Assembly (NCBI GenBank): GCA_037074615.1
Contig: CM073524.1
Span: 19,049,406 to 19,113,405 of the forward strand
Length of the DNA: 64,000 nucleotides
Origin: Leucaena leucocephala
Taxonomy: Eukaryota > Streptophyta > Magnoliopsida > Fabales > Fabaceae
Direction of reading: 5' to 3'
The first letter of the stretch is position 1, and each line of letters starts with the position of its first letter. The notes below the pieces were generated by a model. The model made no database searches and was not told where the DNA came from. It saw only the letters and a program-made list of their open reading frames with translations. Shown piece by piece: positions 20,718 to 32,900 of the stretch. Position numbers and translations under genes: made by a program.

Positions 20718-22629
20718 ATGCTTCCATCCTCCTAAAATAAATTCTCATGGTTCATCTCCGAATAACTTTTCATGTAGAATCCAAATATGCATTCAGAATT
20801 TCCAAAATCAAATTGCATCACAACTTGCTGTACAGAACCGAAAAGCTTCACATGTTTTCCAAAAATTCTAATTTTGATTCCAATGCTTCCAATACTTGTT
20901 TCTCTACTATATCTCCACATAATTTTCCATTTTAAACCCATTGGATGCATCAAAATCATGAAATTCCAACATATAAATAGTGATTTGTACAGTACCAGAA
21001 CAGAACACGATCTTCCATTCACATGCATACTTGGGTTTCCAAGCTATAACCACTTGATTCTAGCTTATTTAAGCTTGTATAAACTACCAATAACCTAAAA
21101 CTCATATTCTTTTCACAGCAAAAAAGAATATCTAGGAGCACCATCAAGAGAAATATGTCCCAAAAACCTCTTAAAGCCAAGGGCAAACTTGCTAGAACAA
21201 AGCTTAAGATCAAGAGGACTAATTAACTTACTAGTTCTTCCAAGGTGCTTGCCTCTTTCTAGCTTCAATGGAATTTTTACAAGAGTTTCCCCAAGGTTGC
21301 CAAGCATGCCAAATGATCTGATTTGAGGGGGTATTTATAGAAAAATTTGGGTGGAAATGAAAGGCCAAGATCATTTTGTGCACTATTTGATCTAATGACT
21401 TAGATTTATTCTTGGATTTAATTTTCTTTAATAATTATGACATCATCATCCATGAATTAATCAAAGGGACACCTCACAAGACAAGTGGTGCCATTCCAAG
21501 GGAGAGAAGTCTCTAGAAAAATTCCAGTCCAATCCAGTACCGGCTCGGCCCGATTTCCCAAAAACCAGACTGTTTTCTGAATCTAATTTTGTTGAGATTC
21601 CATAATATGTTTTCTGACCTTAAATCAAGTATTCGGATTCTTTCTATCATTGACATTCTTATACTGGGTCTAAACTTAATTACAGATACCTTGAAAAATG
21701 ACCAAAATACCCTTGGTCCCCTTTCTTGCACTACATTAACCCTAAGGGCATAATCGTCATTTCACACCTCTTTGTACCTTGTCAGGGCATATACTAACTT
21801 TGACTAACCCTTTCTGTACCTTCCTTAGTGTTTTGGCCTGTCTAAAATGACCAGAGTGCCCTCCATTCATCTATTGCTCCTTAGTGCAACACATAGGCAT
21901 TTTCGTAATTTCGCACTTTTTCAGGGTTCCTCTGAACACTGGCCCACCTATCAGTCCAATTATTTTATTGGGCCTCCATGATGCCATTTTTGGGCCTTTA
22001 TAGGGTTAACTACCTTTATGGCACAATTCCCTAGGAACCGCTCTCGAAGATATTTATTGGGTATTTTATTCCACTGTAAATTCCATTAAAAATTCTACAG
22101 GATTCCTTTTCTGATCCTGTCAATTTTATAAATTCTTATATTAATTGTAGGAATTTACTGTAAGATTTCATCTGATTCAGAGATACAAAATATATTGTAA
22201 TAATTTTATCTGACTTCAAAAATTTATATCAATTTTTCAGGACCTCAAATCAAAATTCTGTGTTATGTCAAACAAACCGAATAATTTTCTCTATCTACTG
22301 GTAAAATTTGGGTCTGATCTGATTTCGACCATTTTTCTCCTGTTTCCAGTCCAAGTTCTTTATAATTACACTTTTGCCCCTTGAACTTTTCATAAATTAC
22401 ATTTATGCCCTCAAACTTTTTAAAATTACACTTATGGACCCACCATTTTTGTCTACTTTCTATTTTGGCCTTAAAACTTTTTGTAATTTCACTTAAGTCC
22501 TTGCATTTTCTTCCTTTTTCAATTCAATCCCTTTCTTTACATAAATGACCATATTTTTCTTAGAAAATCTCACATATATTACGTACAAACTGTACATACA
22601 TATCAGTACAGAAAATTAGGGATATTACA

Positions 22630-24161
22630 TAATGTCTCTTCATAGTCTATTCCTTGTTGTTGAGAATATCCTTTTTCCACTAGCTGTGTTTTATACTTTT
22701 GAATACTCCTGTCTGCATTGAATCTTGAAAATCCATTTTAGGCCTATGAAATTTTTTCCTTTTGGCAAATCAGCTAGCTCCCACGTGGCATTCTTTTCTA
22801 TGGCTGTGAGCTCTTCTTTCATAGCTTTCTGTCATAGTTCTTTTTCTGCTGCCTCATCATATGTTGAGGAGTCTAGGGCCATCAATACAAACTTGTCATT
22901 TGTATAAATCTCTCTCAATAATCTTAATTTTCTTGGCAGTGTCTTGTCTGAGGACTCACTTGCTGAATTTGAGCCCTTTTTCTATGGTGTTGCGGTTAGA
23001 CTATTATTAGATGAAGTGACTGGAGTAGGCATATTAACTGAGGCATGATCTATTTCCTGATCAATTAATGGCATCTGAAGTGGATTTCGCTGCTATCTGA
23101 GTTGTTCTAATTCCAATTCTAGCCTACATCTTCATTGAATAACACATTTATACTAACAACTATCTTTCCATTAACAAGATCATACATTTTATATGCCTTA
23201 GACTCAATACAATAGTCAATAAAAATACATTTTTGTGACTTCCCATCAAGCTTATGACAACTTTGAGAATTTACAAAAGCATAAGCAATACAACCAAATA
23301 TTCTTAAATGCCTTACAGAAGGTTTTCTCTCTTTCCATGCTTCATAAGGAGTGCAACACTGCTTTTATTGGGGAGAGATTAAGCAAGTACATCATTGTTG
23401 CTACAGCTTTTGCCCAAAAAGTATTTGGCAGTCCTTTCCCTTTCATCAAGCACCTCGCCATTTCTACTACTGCTCTATTTTTTCGTTCTGCTATACCGTT
23501 ATCTTCTGGTGTGTAAGGTGCTGTAAGCTTATGCCTTATACATTTTCTTTACAAAAACGGTTGAAATCTGATGAGGTAAACTCTCCACCTTTGTCTGTGC
23601 GAAGTACTTTAATACTTGCATCGCTTTGCTTCTCCACCATTTCTTTAAATTTCCAAAAAGTCTCAAATGTTTCTGATTTTGATTTTAGGAAATATACCCA
23701 ACACATCCTACTAAAATCATCAATTAAGAGTATAAAATAGTAACTGCCACCTAAGGATTTAGTGTTCATGGGCCACACAAATCAGAATGAATAAGTTCTA
23801 GACATTTTGTTGCTCTCCATGCCTTTTTAATAGTAAATGGCTTCCTTGATTGCTTACCATAAACACAACTTTCACATATGTCAATTGTAGAAATTTTTTG
23901 TAGGCCATAAATCATATCTCTCTTCTCTAACAACTGCGGCCCATTGATGTTTAGGTGTCCATAGCATAAGTGCCACACCTCAAAGACATCTTTCTCACTA
24001 GCCACTAGTGCGTACTCTTGCATAGCTTTGATATCAAATGGGAACATTCTATTTTTGGCCATCGGTATCCTTGCAACCACTTGATTAGTTGCCTTATAAG
24101 TTATAACACATTATCTATTGTCAAATATAATAGAATATCCACTCTCCATTATTTGTTTTAC
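22630..24161 (-). pseudogene. old Copia: GAG-pre-integrase, integrase and RT N-terminus (degraded)
   Basis: Minus-strand frame 24080-23766 carries GAG-pre-integrase (VWHLCYGHLNI, CESCVYGKQSRKPF) and the start of the integrase (LELIHSDLCGP). Frame 23778-23536 continues with LLIDDFSRMCWVYFL and VLRTDKGGEFTSSDF. Weaker traces of the C-terminal integrase and linker follow, then the RT start (ATWELADLPKG near 22780) up to the solo LTR at 22629. There are several stops and shifts. Gag and protease are absent: at 24161 the Copia sequence stops against a gypsy LTR end. It forms one element with 8778-10368. Confidence 0.85.
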
Positions 24162-24664
24162 TGATGAGGCTCTTGGATTGTCGCAGTTCGAGCCATCAAA
24201 ATAAAGTTAATTGCACCCAATATAGTATAAGGCACAACCCTATCATTCTTCTCAAGGAGCTTTTCTAAAGGAATCCTAGCAAATTGGATGTCAAAAATAA
24301 TGAAAACCTGAGTAGAGATAAAATGGTTTTGGGGTTTGGTTGATTTTTGCAATAAAATAAGGGTGCAGAAAAATAGATATTTTTTTTGGGTTTTTGATTA
24401 AGATGGAAACTAGTTGGCTTGTTGAAAGAATATGTTATGAAAGACTTTTGATGATGAAAATATATCTATCCTCTCTCTTAATTGAATATTGGAGTTTGAA
24501 ATCGCTAAGTCATGAGTAAAACCTTAATCGATCGATTAAATCCAGAACCCTAATCTTCTTTAAACTCCTTTGATCAAAGCTAGTTTAAAGACTATTAGCG
24601 AACTGTTAGAAACCACTTAGCGTGCAATTAACCCTAGATTATGAGAATGCCCTCGAATGGTCAT

Positions 24665-26990
24665 TGTCACATCCTCACTTCTCTAGCTTCTCTTCTCCAA
24701 ACCAGTACCCTGTTATATTTGGAAAAGATAGGGGTGAGATTTTGGGGAAAATCTCAATACCAAATGATACTAAACAGTGCATGCATCAATGATTGGTATT
24801 AGTACTTGCTTGTGATTGTGTCAACTTAATGTAATGTGCATGCTTCCATGTAACATATGAAATACAGTTGGCCAAGGTAATCATAGCACAGAGCTTCAAC
24901 AATTACATATTAACATCAATCAATCAAGCCATAACACAATTAACCATACATTCAATACATACAAGTTTAGGTAAGTTTACTACCTTGCATGCAGCCCTTC
25001 CTTTAGTCCTTAACCTTTGCTCTGAGGTTCCATCTTTTCATAAGTTAGAGCCTATACATAGCATAAAAATATTTTATTATTACCTTATACAGTATAACTC
25101 CACTTAACTCAAGCTTATCTTGAGGTAATACCCTTATTCTGACAATCCCCTAACATTCTTTCTATCCACTGCTAACCTTTTAGAGAGAGATATTTCTCTA
25201 TTCTAACTATTAAATTTATAAGAACAATCCTGTAATTTATTAGAGCAGGGACTAGAATAAATTACTTACTTTATTCCTAAGCTCGCCGAGTCCCTAAGCT
25301 CCTTGGATTGCTCCTAACTCCACCAGTACTCCTTCTTTTTCTTCATTTCTTTCTCTTTCTTTCTCTCTCTTCTTCTCCTCCTTGCCGTGGTGTCAATGAA
25401 ATGGGAGGGGGTGGAGGGGTATTTATAGGTGGAGGGAGGTGGAATGGATGGCTCAGATCGAATCACGATGAATGACTCAAATCGCTTAGCTTCCTCAACA
25501 AGCTTCGCCTGCATCATCGTGCTGACATCATAATCCTAGATGACTCGGCAAAATGACATCTTCCATGGACACCTCACATGCTTAGGTGGCATAATGGTGG
25601 GGCCCTCGGGACACCTCACCAGCTAACCCAACGCTTCTAGAGAATTCCAATCTTATCCCAGAATAAATGGTTGAGATCGTGCCACGTGTCTTTAGCTTTT
25701 TCTTCTTCCTCTATGCTCATGCCATGTGGCGCCTTATGGGTAAATTTCATGCCACCTCATGGCTTCCGGATAAGTCCAAAACTTTATCTGATCAATTCCC
25801 CGGTTATCACTTCAACCGGGTAACTCTACTTTATTGAAAACTCACTAAAATATTATTTTAATGCCACTTTAACTCACTTAACTCTTAGGCTACATTTTTG
25901 GGCTTTTGGAATGTCATCTTGGGTCTCTGATCAAGCTCAAGTACTCTGATGGCTCAATTCCCAAGAAGCATCATTTGGCAAATTACTAAAATGCCCTTGG
26001 TTCCCTTTTATTTACTTTAATGAGTCTAGGGGCATTACCGTCTTTTCACACCTTACCAGAGAATTCTCTGACCCTGGTCAACTATCCAGATAACCTTTCT
26101 TGACTGTCTAACCTTAGTCAAATAACCAAAATACCCTTTACTCATTCTTTACTTATTTTATAACATAGGGTATTTTCATCATTTTGCACCTTTTTCTGGA
26201 CACTGGCCCCTTTTTCTAATGAACTAAAATCATGGATCTGGGCCTCCCTTGGCATCATTATGGGCCTCTATGTGACGTTATTTGAGCTCATTCAGTCCCA
26301 ATTTGCTTACCAATTAATTTCTCAATCAGATATCGGGCGTTCACGAACTCCTGTCAAAATTCACTAAAAGTGAATAACTTTTCTTACAGATCTCCTTTTG
26401 GGACTCCGTCAGTTCCCTGACCTCTAGCTTCATAGGACGTACATTCCTGTAACTTTTCACTTACATCTGAGGTCCAGGACATTTGATAAAAATTTCAGAT
26501 AACTTTCTGACTATCATATAAATTTCAGCTATCTGAAACTCTAATAAAATTTCTATATTAAGCTAGATTAACTAGCATCATTTTCTCTATCTACTGATAA
26601 AATTTGGGACTGAAATGCTTCCGGGCAATTCTAAGCTACTTCTGGCTCAACTTTCTATAATTATCATTTTGCCCCTGGAAACTTTTCCTCTTTTCAATTA
26701 TGTCCCTTAACTTTTCATAATTACACATAATGACCCACAACTTGTGTCTACTTTCATGTTTGCGCCATGAAACTTTTAAACTGTCACTTTAGTCCCTTTC
26801 TTTTCTAAAATGACCATTATGCCCTTAGGGACTTTTACTATTTACACATAAGTCCCTATACTTTCACTTATCTGTAGTTTAGTCTCTAAAAACTTTATAT
26901 ATTTATGGAACTTCTGCTCAAAGAGGTCTGGTAGCCTATCTGTTTCAGGCTACTTTCTGAATCTCTAGGCCTGAAAATTAGGATGTTACA
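24665..26990 (-). mobile_element. solo gypsy-type LTR (family B)
   Basis: Plus strand begins TGTCACATCC (24665) and ends AGGATGTTACA (26990). On the minus strand it starts TGTAACATCC then AATTTTCAGGCCTAGAG, shared with the copy at 36335. Length 2.33 kb, no internal region. Flanks GTCAT and GTTGT agree at only three of five bases, so the TSD is decayed or the ends are off slightly. Unlike the 36335 copy it lacks the GTCGCGAC array and instead has pyrimidine-rich TTTTGCCCC/AAGTCCC degenerate repeats. Confidence 0.65.
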
Positions 26991-27542
26991 GTTGTTAATC
27001 GAAAACCCTTGATTCAAGCAATTGAATTGATTTGCAACGATCGCTGAAAATAACCCAACTTTCTTAAAATCGAAACTGAAATATCAAATTAAAATCCAAC
27101 GTTCAAACATCCAGAATCAAAGTAAAACAGTCTAATTTGAGAATGATCAATCGATATTCAATACTTGTTCATATGATGAAAACCCTAGATCTAGCAGCAA
27201 TCATAACATGACAAAATGCAATCTCATGACTTCTGCTGCACTACAAGAGACTAAAAATTTAGCCTCTCATGACTTTTGCTGCACTACAATCGTTGTTCAG
27301 GTGTGATGCCATGAAGAAACGACGGAAAGATGAAGGGTGAATGTGAAAGAATCTGTGGAAAATGATAGAAAAGATGGAGGATACGTGTAAGTTGTCGAAT
27401 CGGTCTTCAGAGAATATGTGAGTACTACTTCTTAGCCTAATCAGGTCTAAAACCAGCCTCCCTTTTTGAAGGCAGCTTGCCTCACCTTTTAAAAGTAGCT
27501 TGACCTATCCAGAAAAGCGTAGCTTCATGACTGTCTTCTCTA

Positions 27543-27637
27543 GTCGCGACCAGATCCTTGTTTTGGTAGCGACCTGTAAATGCAAAGAAGCTTCTAGAAG
27601 AATCAAGGTCGCGACAGGAGGATACTTTGGACACGAC
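27543..27637 (-). repeat. short GTCGCGAC cluster in the Tat/Athila-like LTR
   Basis: Exact octamers at 27543 and 27608, variants GTAGCGAC at 27566 and GACACGAC at 27630. Steps are 23, 42 and 22 bp. Confidence 0.7.
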
Positions 27638-27936
27638 TTAAAAGTGTAGAAATGTGATTTGACTTTCATTGACTTGTGATTTCTTTACTGGTCCTTACTC
27701 TCTTCCAAAATACCTGTAATTCAGCATAAAAGCTCGCTGTAAAAGTCTAAATCAGTAAATAACAGTATATGTGCAGTTTGGAAGAGTTATTTTACCATTT
27801 TACCCTTTAATTAGCACATTGACACGCATAATCATGTAATACACAAAAGTACAATTTAAGGCATGAAATGAATGGTAAAGTTACAATAAAACTCTTAAAA
27901 ATGTTGTAGATACCATATACAAAATGTGTCTTATCA

Positions 27937-29190
27937 ATTCTCCCACACTTGAACCTTTGTACTCTTGGACAAAGAAATGAATCACACCTAGAATAACACT
28001 ATTAAATCCAAGATAACAACATAATCCATAGTGTGACCTGAAAACAGTTAATCCACCATCTTTTGGGAATGCAAAAGTGATAAAGTGAACAATGCCAAGT
28101 AATCAACTACTAAACGAGCTAAAAATTCAAGAGTGGCAATGGTTTCTAAGAGCTAAAAAGGTTTTGAAATAAGGGGCAATGAATCATTTGTAAGAGCATT
28201 TCAGTAGTTCAAAAGGGACCCTTTTATACAGCATTGCACAAGGCAAAGAGAAGGTAAATAGACATTTTCAAAAGTAGGTCGCGACTAAATACAGTGATCT
28301 TCATGACCAATTTTCCTAGGGTACATGCTTAGAATTATCAAAATGTCTGGTCGCGACCTAGGAAGGTTCCTGTCGCGACCCAAATACATAGAGAGAAACA
28401 GTAGCGATAAGGAAGGTATTCACGTCGTGACGTAAATCAACAGAGATGTACTATCATGACCATAAAGCACATAGGTCGCGATGAAAGTTCATAGAGAACA
28501 TGTTAAGTCAAAAATTCCATTTCTGGTTACGACCGAATAAAACATATGTCATGACCATTTTTCACAGAGACTATCAAGTGACAGTTTTCAAAGTTCCAAA
28601 ATATTTCATACTAACACCTTTTTAGTAAATAATAAATCAGTTTCAAGTGGGGATCCAATTTTCAGCAATTCATCACACATTAAGATCAAAAACCAAAAGT
28701 TTTGTGACGAAAGATTGGATTATTGAAGAATTTTTACATTATTAGCACAGAACCAAGAACATCCTCCCCCACACTTAAACTTGACAGTGTCCTTACTGTC
28801 AACAGAACTTTAGAAATCACAACACTGTATAAAGTCAATCAAATCTAGCTCCAACGTAGCAAGTAATCTCATTACTCAATGTAAATTTTCCAGTTAGGCA
28901 TGCAGTCACATTCAAGTCATATAAAGCAATACAAGTAAAGCGAAGATGACAGGATGGTAAGCTAAAGTCATGCATGTGAGTGTGTAGGTATCTCAGAGAA
29001 ATATCAATGAGTATGCAGCATATGGATAGTAACGGGGTGTTATTCAAAACAGAAATAAACCTAGAATAAACAGAAATAAACTGAAAATAAAACCTATCCT
29101 ACTGAATCATCCCTTTCCAATCAATCAAACCAACATAGCAAACATATCATAGTAGAAAAAAATGTGTAAAAGGTAGGTGACAGGAAAGGC
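27937..29190 (-). other. non-coding 3' region of the Tat/Athila-like element
   Basis: Lies between the integrase end and the presumed 3' LTR. It holds a second purine tract on the minus strand (AAGTGTGGGGGAGG, about 28763-28776), as is usual after pol in this gypsy branch, and the array at 28278-28555. No coding region seen; the ORF at 28835-29047 has no motif. Confidence 0.5.
28278..28555 (-). repeat. decayed phased GTCGCGAC array in the Tat/Athila-like element
   Basis: Sites at 28278, 28300, 28350, 28372, 28401, 28424, 28453, 28475, 28526 and 28548; three are exact. The rest carry mostly CG-to-TG/CA type changes (e.g. GTCGTGAC, GTCATGAC, GTTACGAC). Steps are 22, 50, 22, 29, 23, 29, 22, 51 and 22 bp, matching the Copia array. 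Confidence 0.8.
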
Positions 29191-29943
29191 ACAACCTGGC
29201 CTCAAGGAGGTAAGCAGGTTCCTTATAAAGTTTCAAATGGTGGCTATTTGCTTGAAAGATTTTGCCCGTCACTTCGTCTTGCAATTCAATCATCCCAAAT
29301 TTGTAGACTTTGACAACTGTGTAAGGTCTATCCCAGCTAGTTTTGAATTTGCTGTGTTTGAACTTGAACCTAGCCTAATACCTTAACACTCGATCGCCTT
29401 CCTTAAACTTCTTTCTCAGAATATGAGCATCATGGATTAACTTTGTCTTCTATTTATAGATTTCAGAGCTGCTGTATGCATCCAATCGAATCTCTTCTAG
29501 CTCTTGAATCTGCAACAACCTATTTGAACTGGCTTCTTCAAGGTTCTCATTGCAAGCTTTCACTGCCCAAAATGTCTTGTGCTCTATTTCCACAGGCATG
29601 TGACAAGCTTTCCCAAAAACTGTTCTATAAGGGGAGATGCCTAGAGGGGTTTTGAAAGCTATTATGTACGCCCATAAAGCATCGTCTAGTCTTAAGTTTC
29701 AATCCTTATTGGATGGCTTGACAATCCTCTATAGTATGTGCCTTATTTCCCTATTAGAAACCTCTACTAGACCATTGGTTTGAGGGTGGTATGGGGTGGA
29801 AACTTTATGAGTTACACCATATTTTGCTAATAAGTTATTGATTATTTTATTGCAAAAATGGGTACCTTAATCACTGATTACTGCTCTTGGTACTCCAAAT
29901 CTACTAAAGATGTGAGACCTTAGGAACTTGGAGACTGTCTTGG
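29191..29943 (-). pseudogene. Tat/Athila-like gypsy integrase, C-terminal part
   Basis: Translated by eye on the minus strand: FGVPRAVISD near 29890; then GTHFCNK, KYGVTHKVSTPYHPQTNG and VEVSNREIRHIL, the conserved integrase core with its Asp and Glu. The chain runs to a C-terminal RPYTVVKVYKFGMIELQDE near 29300. A stop interrupts the SDG region and other stops follow. Its right edge (29943) is the insertion point of a solo LTR; the N-terminal half resumes at 35573. Confidence 0.8.
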
Positions 29944-32900
29944 TGAAACATCCTTACTTTCGTATGTCACATCCTTATTTTTATACATCTTAAGGACCAT
30001 TCAGTAGCACTTAGAACCACTTTCAGGGTCATTGAAGTCTAAACTCTTAATCTGGAATTTTATTCATATCGGGTACTGTTCACTGTGGTAAATTCTAGAT
30101 GAGTGACCTGACTTTGAAAACTCATAACTAATTCTAGAAACATCGAAATGAAGTGGTTCAAATTTCTACATGAAGATAACTTAAGTATATTTTAGGGAAA
30201 AATAATTGGTTGACCAATACTTGACAAATTCAACGTGGGTCAACGTTTCAATCTTACTGTTTATCCAATGACTTTCTCCTGAATCCAGCATTCTGGTCCC
30301 AACTTTAACAATTTATATCTTTTCGTGTATACATCAAAATGAGGCAATATATATATCAAATTAAATATTAGGATGTATACTAGTTACCATAAAAATATCA
30401 TACATTTAATCAACCATTCTCTATTTTTAAAGATTTATCAAACGTCCATAGGTCTCCACGGGTTACTGTTCACAAGGCCATTTTTCAGCAACCATCTTTA
30501 CATATTAGTGCATACATACATCACATATCAGTCAAACATGCCAGATAACAAATATTATTAAATAATCTAATGTTATACAACAGTGCATGTTTAACATTCT
30601 CATATTTCTGTTACACTTTCCGTTGTCTAAAATCCGACAGCATAACTGCTACATTATGTCTGTAGAAAGTAACCGATCTTGTACCGATTCGGTAATTCCC
30701 GTAGGAGCTACCATTCTACGTAAGTACCCAGGAAAGACTGGCTGAACCTGCTAGGTCCACTCACTTCCATCCTCCTTAGACAACACCTACATACACAGTA
30801 CGTATCAGTTCCTTTCTTTGTTCCTTCTTCGTTGCCGGAATTTCGGCAACCTACCGGCGTCTCTTAAGATTTCCAAATTTTATTTTGACAGAACCTCCCC
30901 TGTAATGTTATATTTGGGAATGAGATTCAAAAGATCCCAGTAGCAATAATCATAACAATATATGTAATGCAGAGTGACGGTGCTTGCTTGTGATTGTGTA
31001 CAGATAAGTATGCTGCATGCTTCCATATTCAATAACATATGATCATAGCATTGGAATAGAGCTTCAAGCATAACATATAAGACAACAATCCAACCAAACA
31101 AAAGCACAACAAATCACAAAGACATTACATAAGAGCTAGGATTAGTTGCTACCTCAAAAGCAGAGCTTCAGAACTTCTCTACTACTTCCAACTTCACCAG
31201 AACTTCCTTACTTCTTTCTTTCTCTCACTTTCTCTCTCAAGAACTTATTTCTTCCTCTCTTTCTTGCTTGTGCCGAAATGAGGAGCTAGGGGGGTATTTA
31301 TAGTGTTGAGCAATGGCAATCTTGTAATTTTGAAGACTTATGATCCTGTGGTCCTGGTTTTTCCTGGAATTTCCTATTTTCTTTTATTCCTTTTACTGCA
31401 TCATGCATGACATCACTCAATGCCAACTCATGGGACACCTCACCACCCACATTCTTCATGTGATGAAATTGAGAGGGAGCTAGAGCCTTCTGGAAGCTTT
31501 CCGGTCCAATCTGGTACCGGCCCGGTCCGTCTCCTCGAAAAATGTGCTGTTTTCTGAATCTGATTTTTCTAAAAATCCTTTTTATGTCTACTGACCTCAC
31601 ATTTAGTATCTAGACCCTTTATATCATTAACTTTTTAATACTGGGTCCAGACTCAGTTACAGATCCCCTGCGAAATGACCAAAATGCCCTTGGTGCCCTA
31701 TCTTGTCCTATTTTAACCCTAAGGGTAAAATCGTCATTTCCCACCTTTCTGAACCTGGTCAAAGCATATACTGGCTCTAGTCAACCTTATTTAGATATGT
31801 CTTAGCCTCTAGGCCTGTCCAGAATGACCAGAATGCCCTCCATTCATCTGCTGCCCTTTTTGTACAACACAGGGGCATTTTTGGGCTTCTGCTGGACACT
31901 GGCCCACCTATCAGTCCAAGAGTCTTATTGGGCCCCTAATGGCGCCATTTTTGGGCTTCCTGGGTCCATTACCTGTATGGTACGCATTACGAGGAATCTT
32001 CCTCTGCCCCAGTTCACCAAATATTTTAATTATTATTTACCGATTATACACCCTTCCGGACACCGGCTCCTTTTCCCAGATAAAGTGTCCTACTGTGTTC
32101 AGGCATCCCTGTGGGTTATAATAGTCATCTGACTGAAGTCATCCGATCGCATTCAGCCCCTTTAAAAATACCGATAAATCTCCTACCCGAATCCCCGGAG
32201 GCCTCACACTCCCGTCTGAATTTGCTATTTTGTGAATAACTTTTCCTACAGACCTCCTATCGGTATTCTGTCAGTTTTCTGACATCCGCCCCATAAAGGT
32301 GCATCATCCTGTAATTTCTTACTTATATCTGAAATCTAGGGTATCCGGTATGAATTTTTATAACTTTTGGACGATCAGTCCATTTCTGGCTATCTGGAGT
32401 CTTCAAAAATTCCAGTATTAGGCTGGATTACCCAGCGTCACTTGCCCTATCTTCTGGTAAAATCTGGGACTGAAATGCCACCGGTCAGTCCAAACCACTT
32501 CTGGCCTAATTTTCTTTAATTATACTTTAGCCCCAGGGAACTTTTCTTCTTTGCACTTAAGTCCCTTTATTTGGCTAAAATTACACTTTAAGACCCCACA
32601 TTTTTGTCTACCTTTCTTTCCTAACCTTAAACTTTCCATATTTGCATTTAAGTCCTTTCATTTCTTTTCTTTTGCAATTTAATCCTTTCCTTTACATAAA
32701 GGACCACATCTTTTTCCTGAAACAGAACTCATATATTCCATTTAATCTGTACATGGAAATCAGTACAGAAATTAAGTATATTACATCGTACGTCTTAGGA
32801 ACCATTTGGTAGCATTTAGAACCACTTTCAAGGTCATTGAAGTCCAATTTCTCAATCTGGAGTTTTCTTCTTATTGAGTACTGTTCACTGTGTAAATTCC

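Larger units (their letters stand above)
10369..22629 (-). mobile_element. solo gypsy-type LTR (family A), split by Copia A
   Basis: On the plus strand it begins TGTCATATCC (10369) and ends GGGATATTACA (22629), the complement of the TGTAATATCC start seen in other copies here. It interrupts the old Copia RT codons; flanks are GAATG (10364-10368) and TAATG (22630-22634), a 5-bp TSD with one change. Without Copia A (11640-20717 plus one TSD copy) the LTR is about 3.18 kb (10369-11639 plus 20723-22629). There is no internal region, so it is a solo LTR left by LTR-LTR recombination. It shows the family's degenerate TTACACTTTTGCCCC-like pyrimidine repeats (about 22365-22560). Confidence 0.8.
24162..27936 (-). 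repeat. probable 3' LTR of a Tat/Athila-like gypsy element, split by a solo LTR
   Basis: Read on the minus strand, the purine tract AAGTGTGGGAGAA (about 27939-27951) is followed by TGATAAGACAC at 27936. The other end reads ...GCCTCATCA at 24162, so the termini are TGAT/ATCA. Without the solo LTR (24665-26990) it is about 1.45 kb. It abuts the old Copia integrase, so the gypsy element probably inserted there. It contains a short duplicated block (CTCATGACTTCTGCTGCACT-like, about 27225 and 27273) and four GTCGCGAC-like sites (27543-27637). No second LTR is in the window, so the boundaries are inferred. Confidence 0.45.

Noticed and set aside
24158..24352. 64-codon ORF as possible Gag of the old Copia
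   Set aside because: The frame has no Gag or protease signature and starts beyond the inferred gypsy LTR boundary at 24162, so it is LTR sequence.
27937..29190. A host gene between the gypsy integrase and LTR
   Set aside because: Only short frames without motifs; the purine tracts and array fit the element's own non-coding region.
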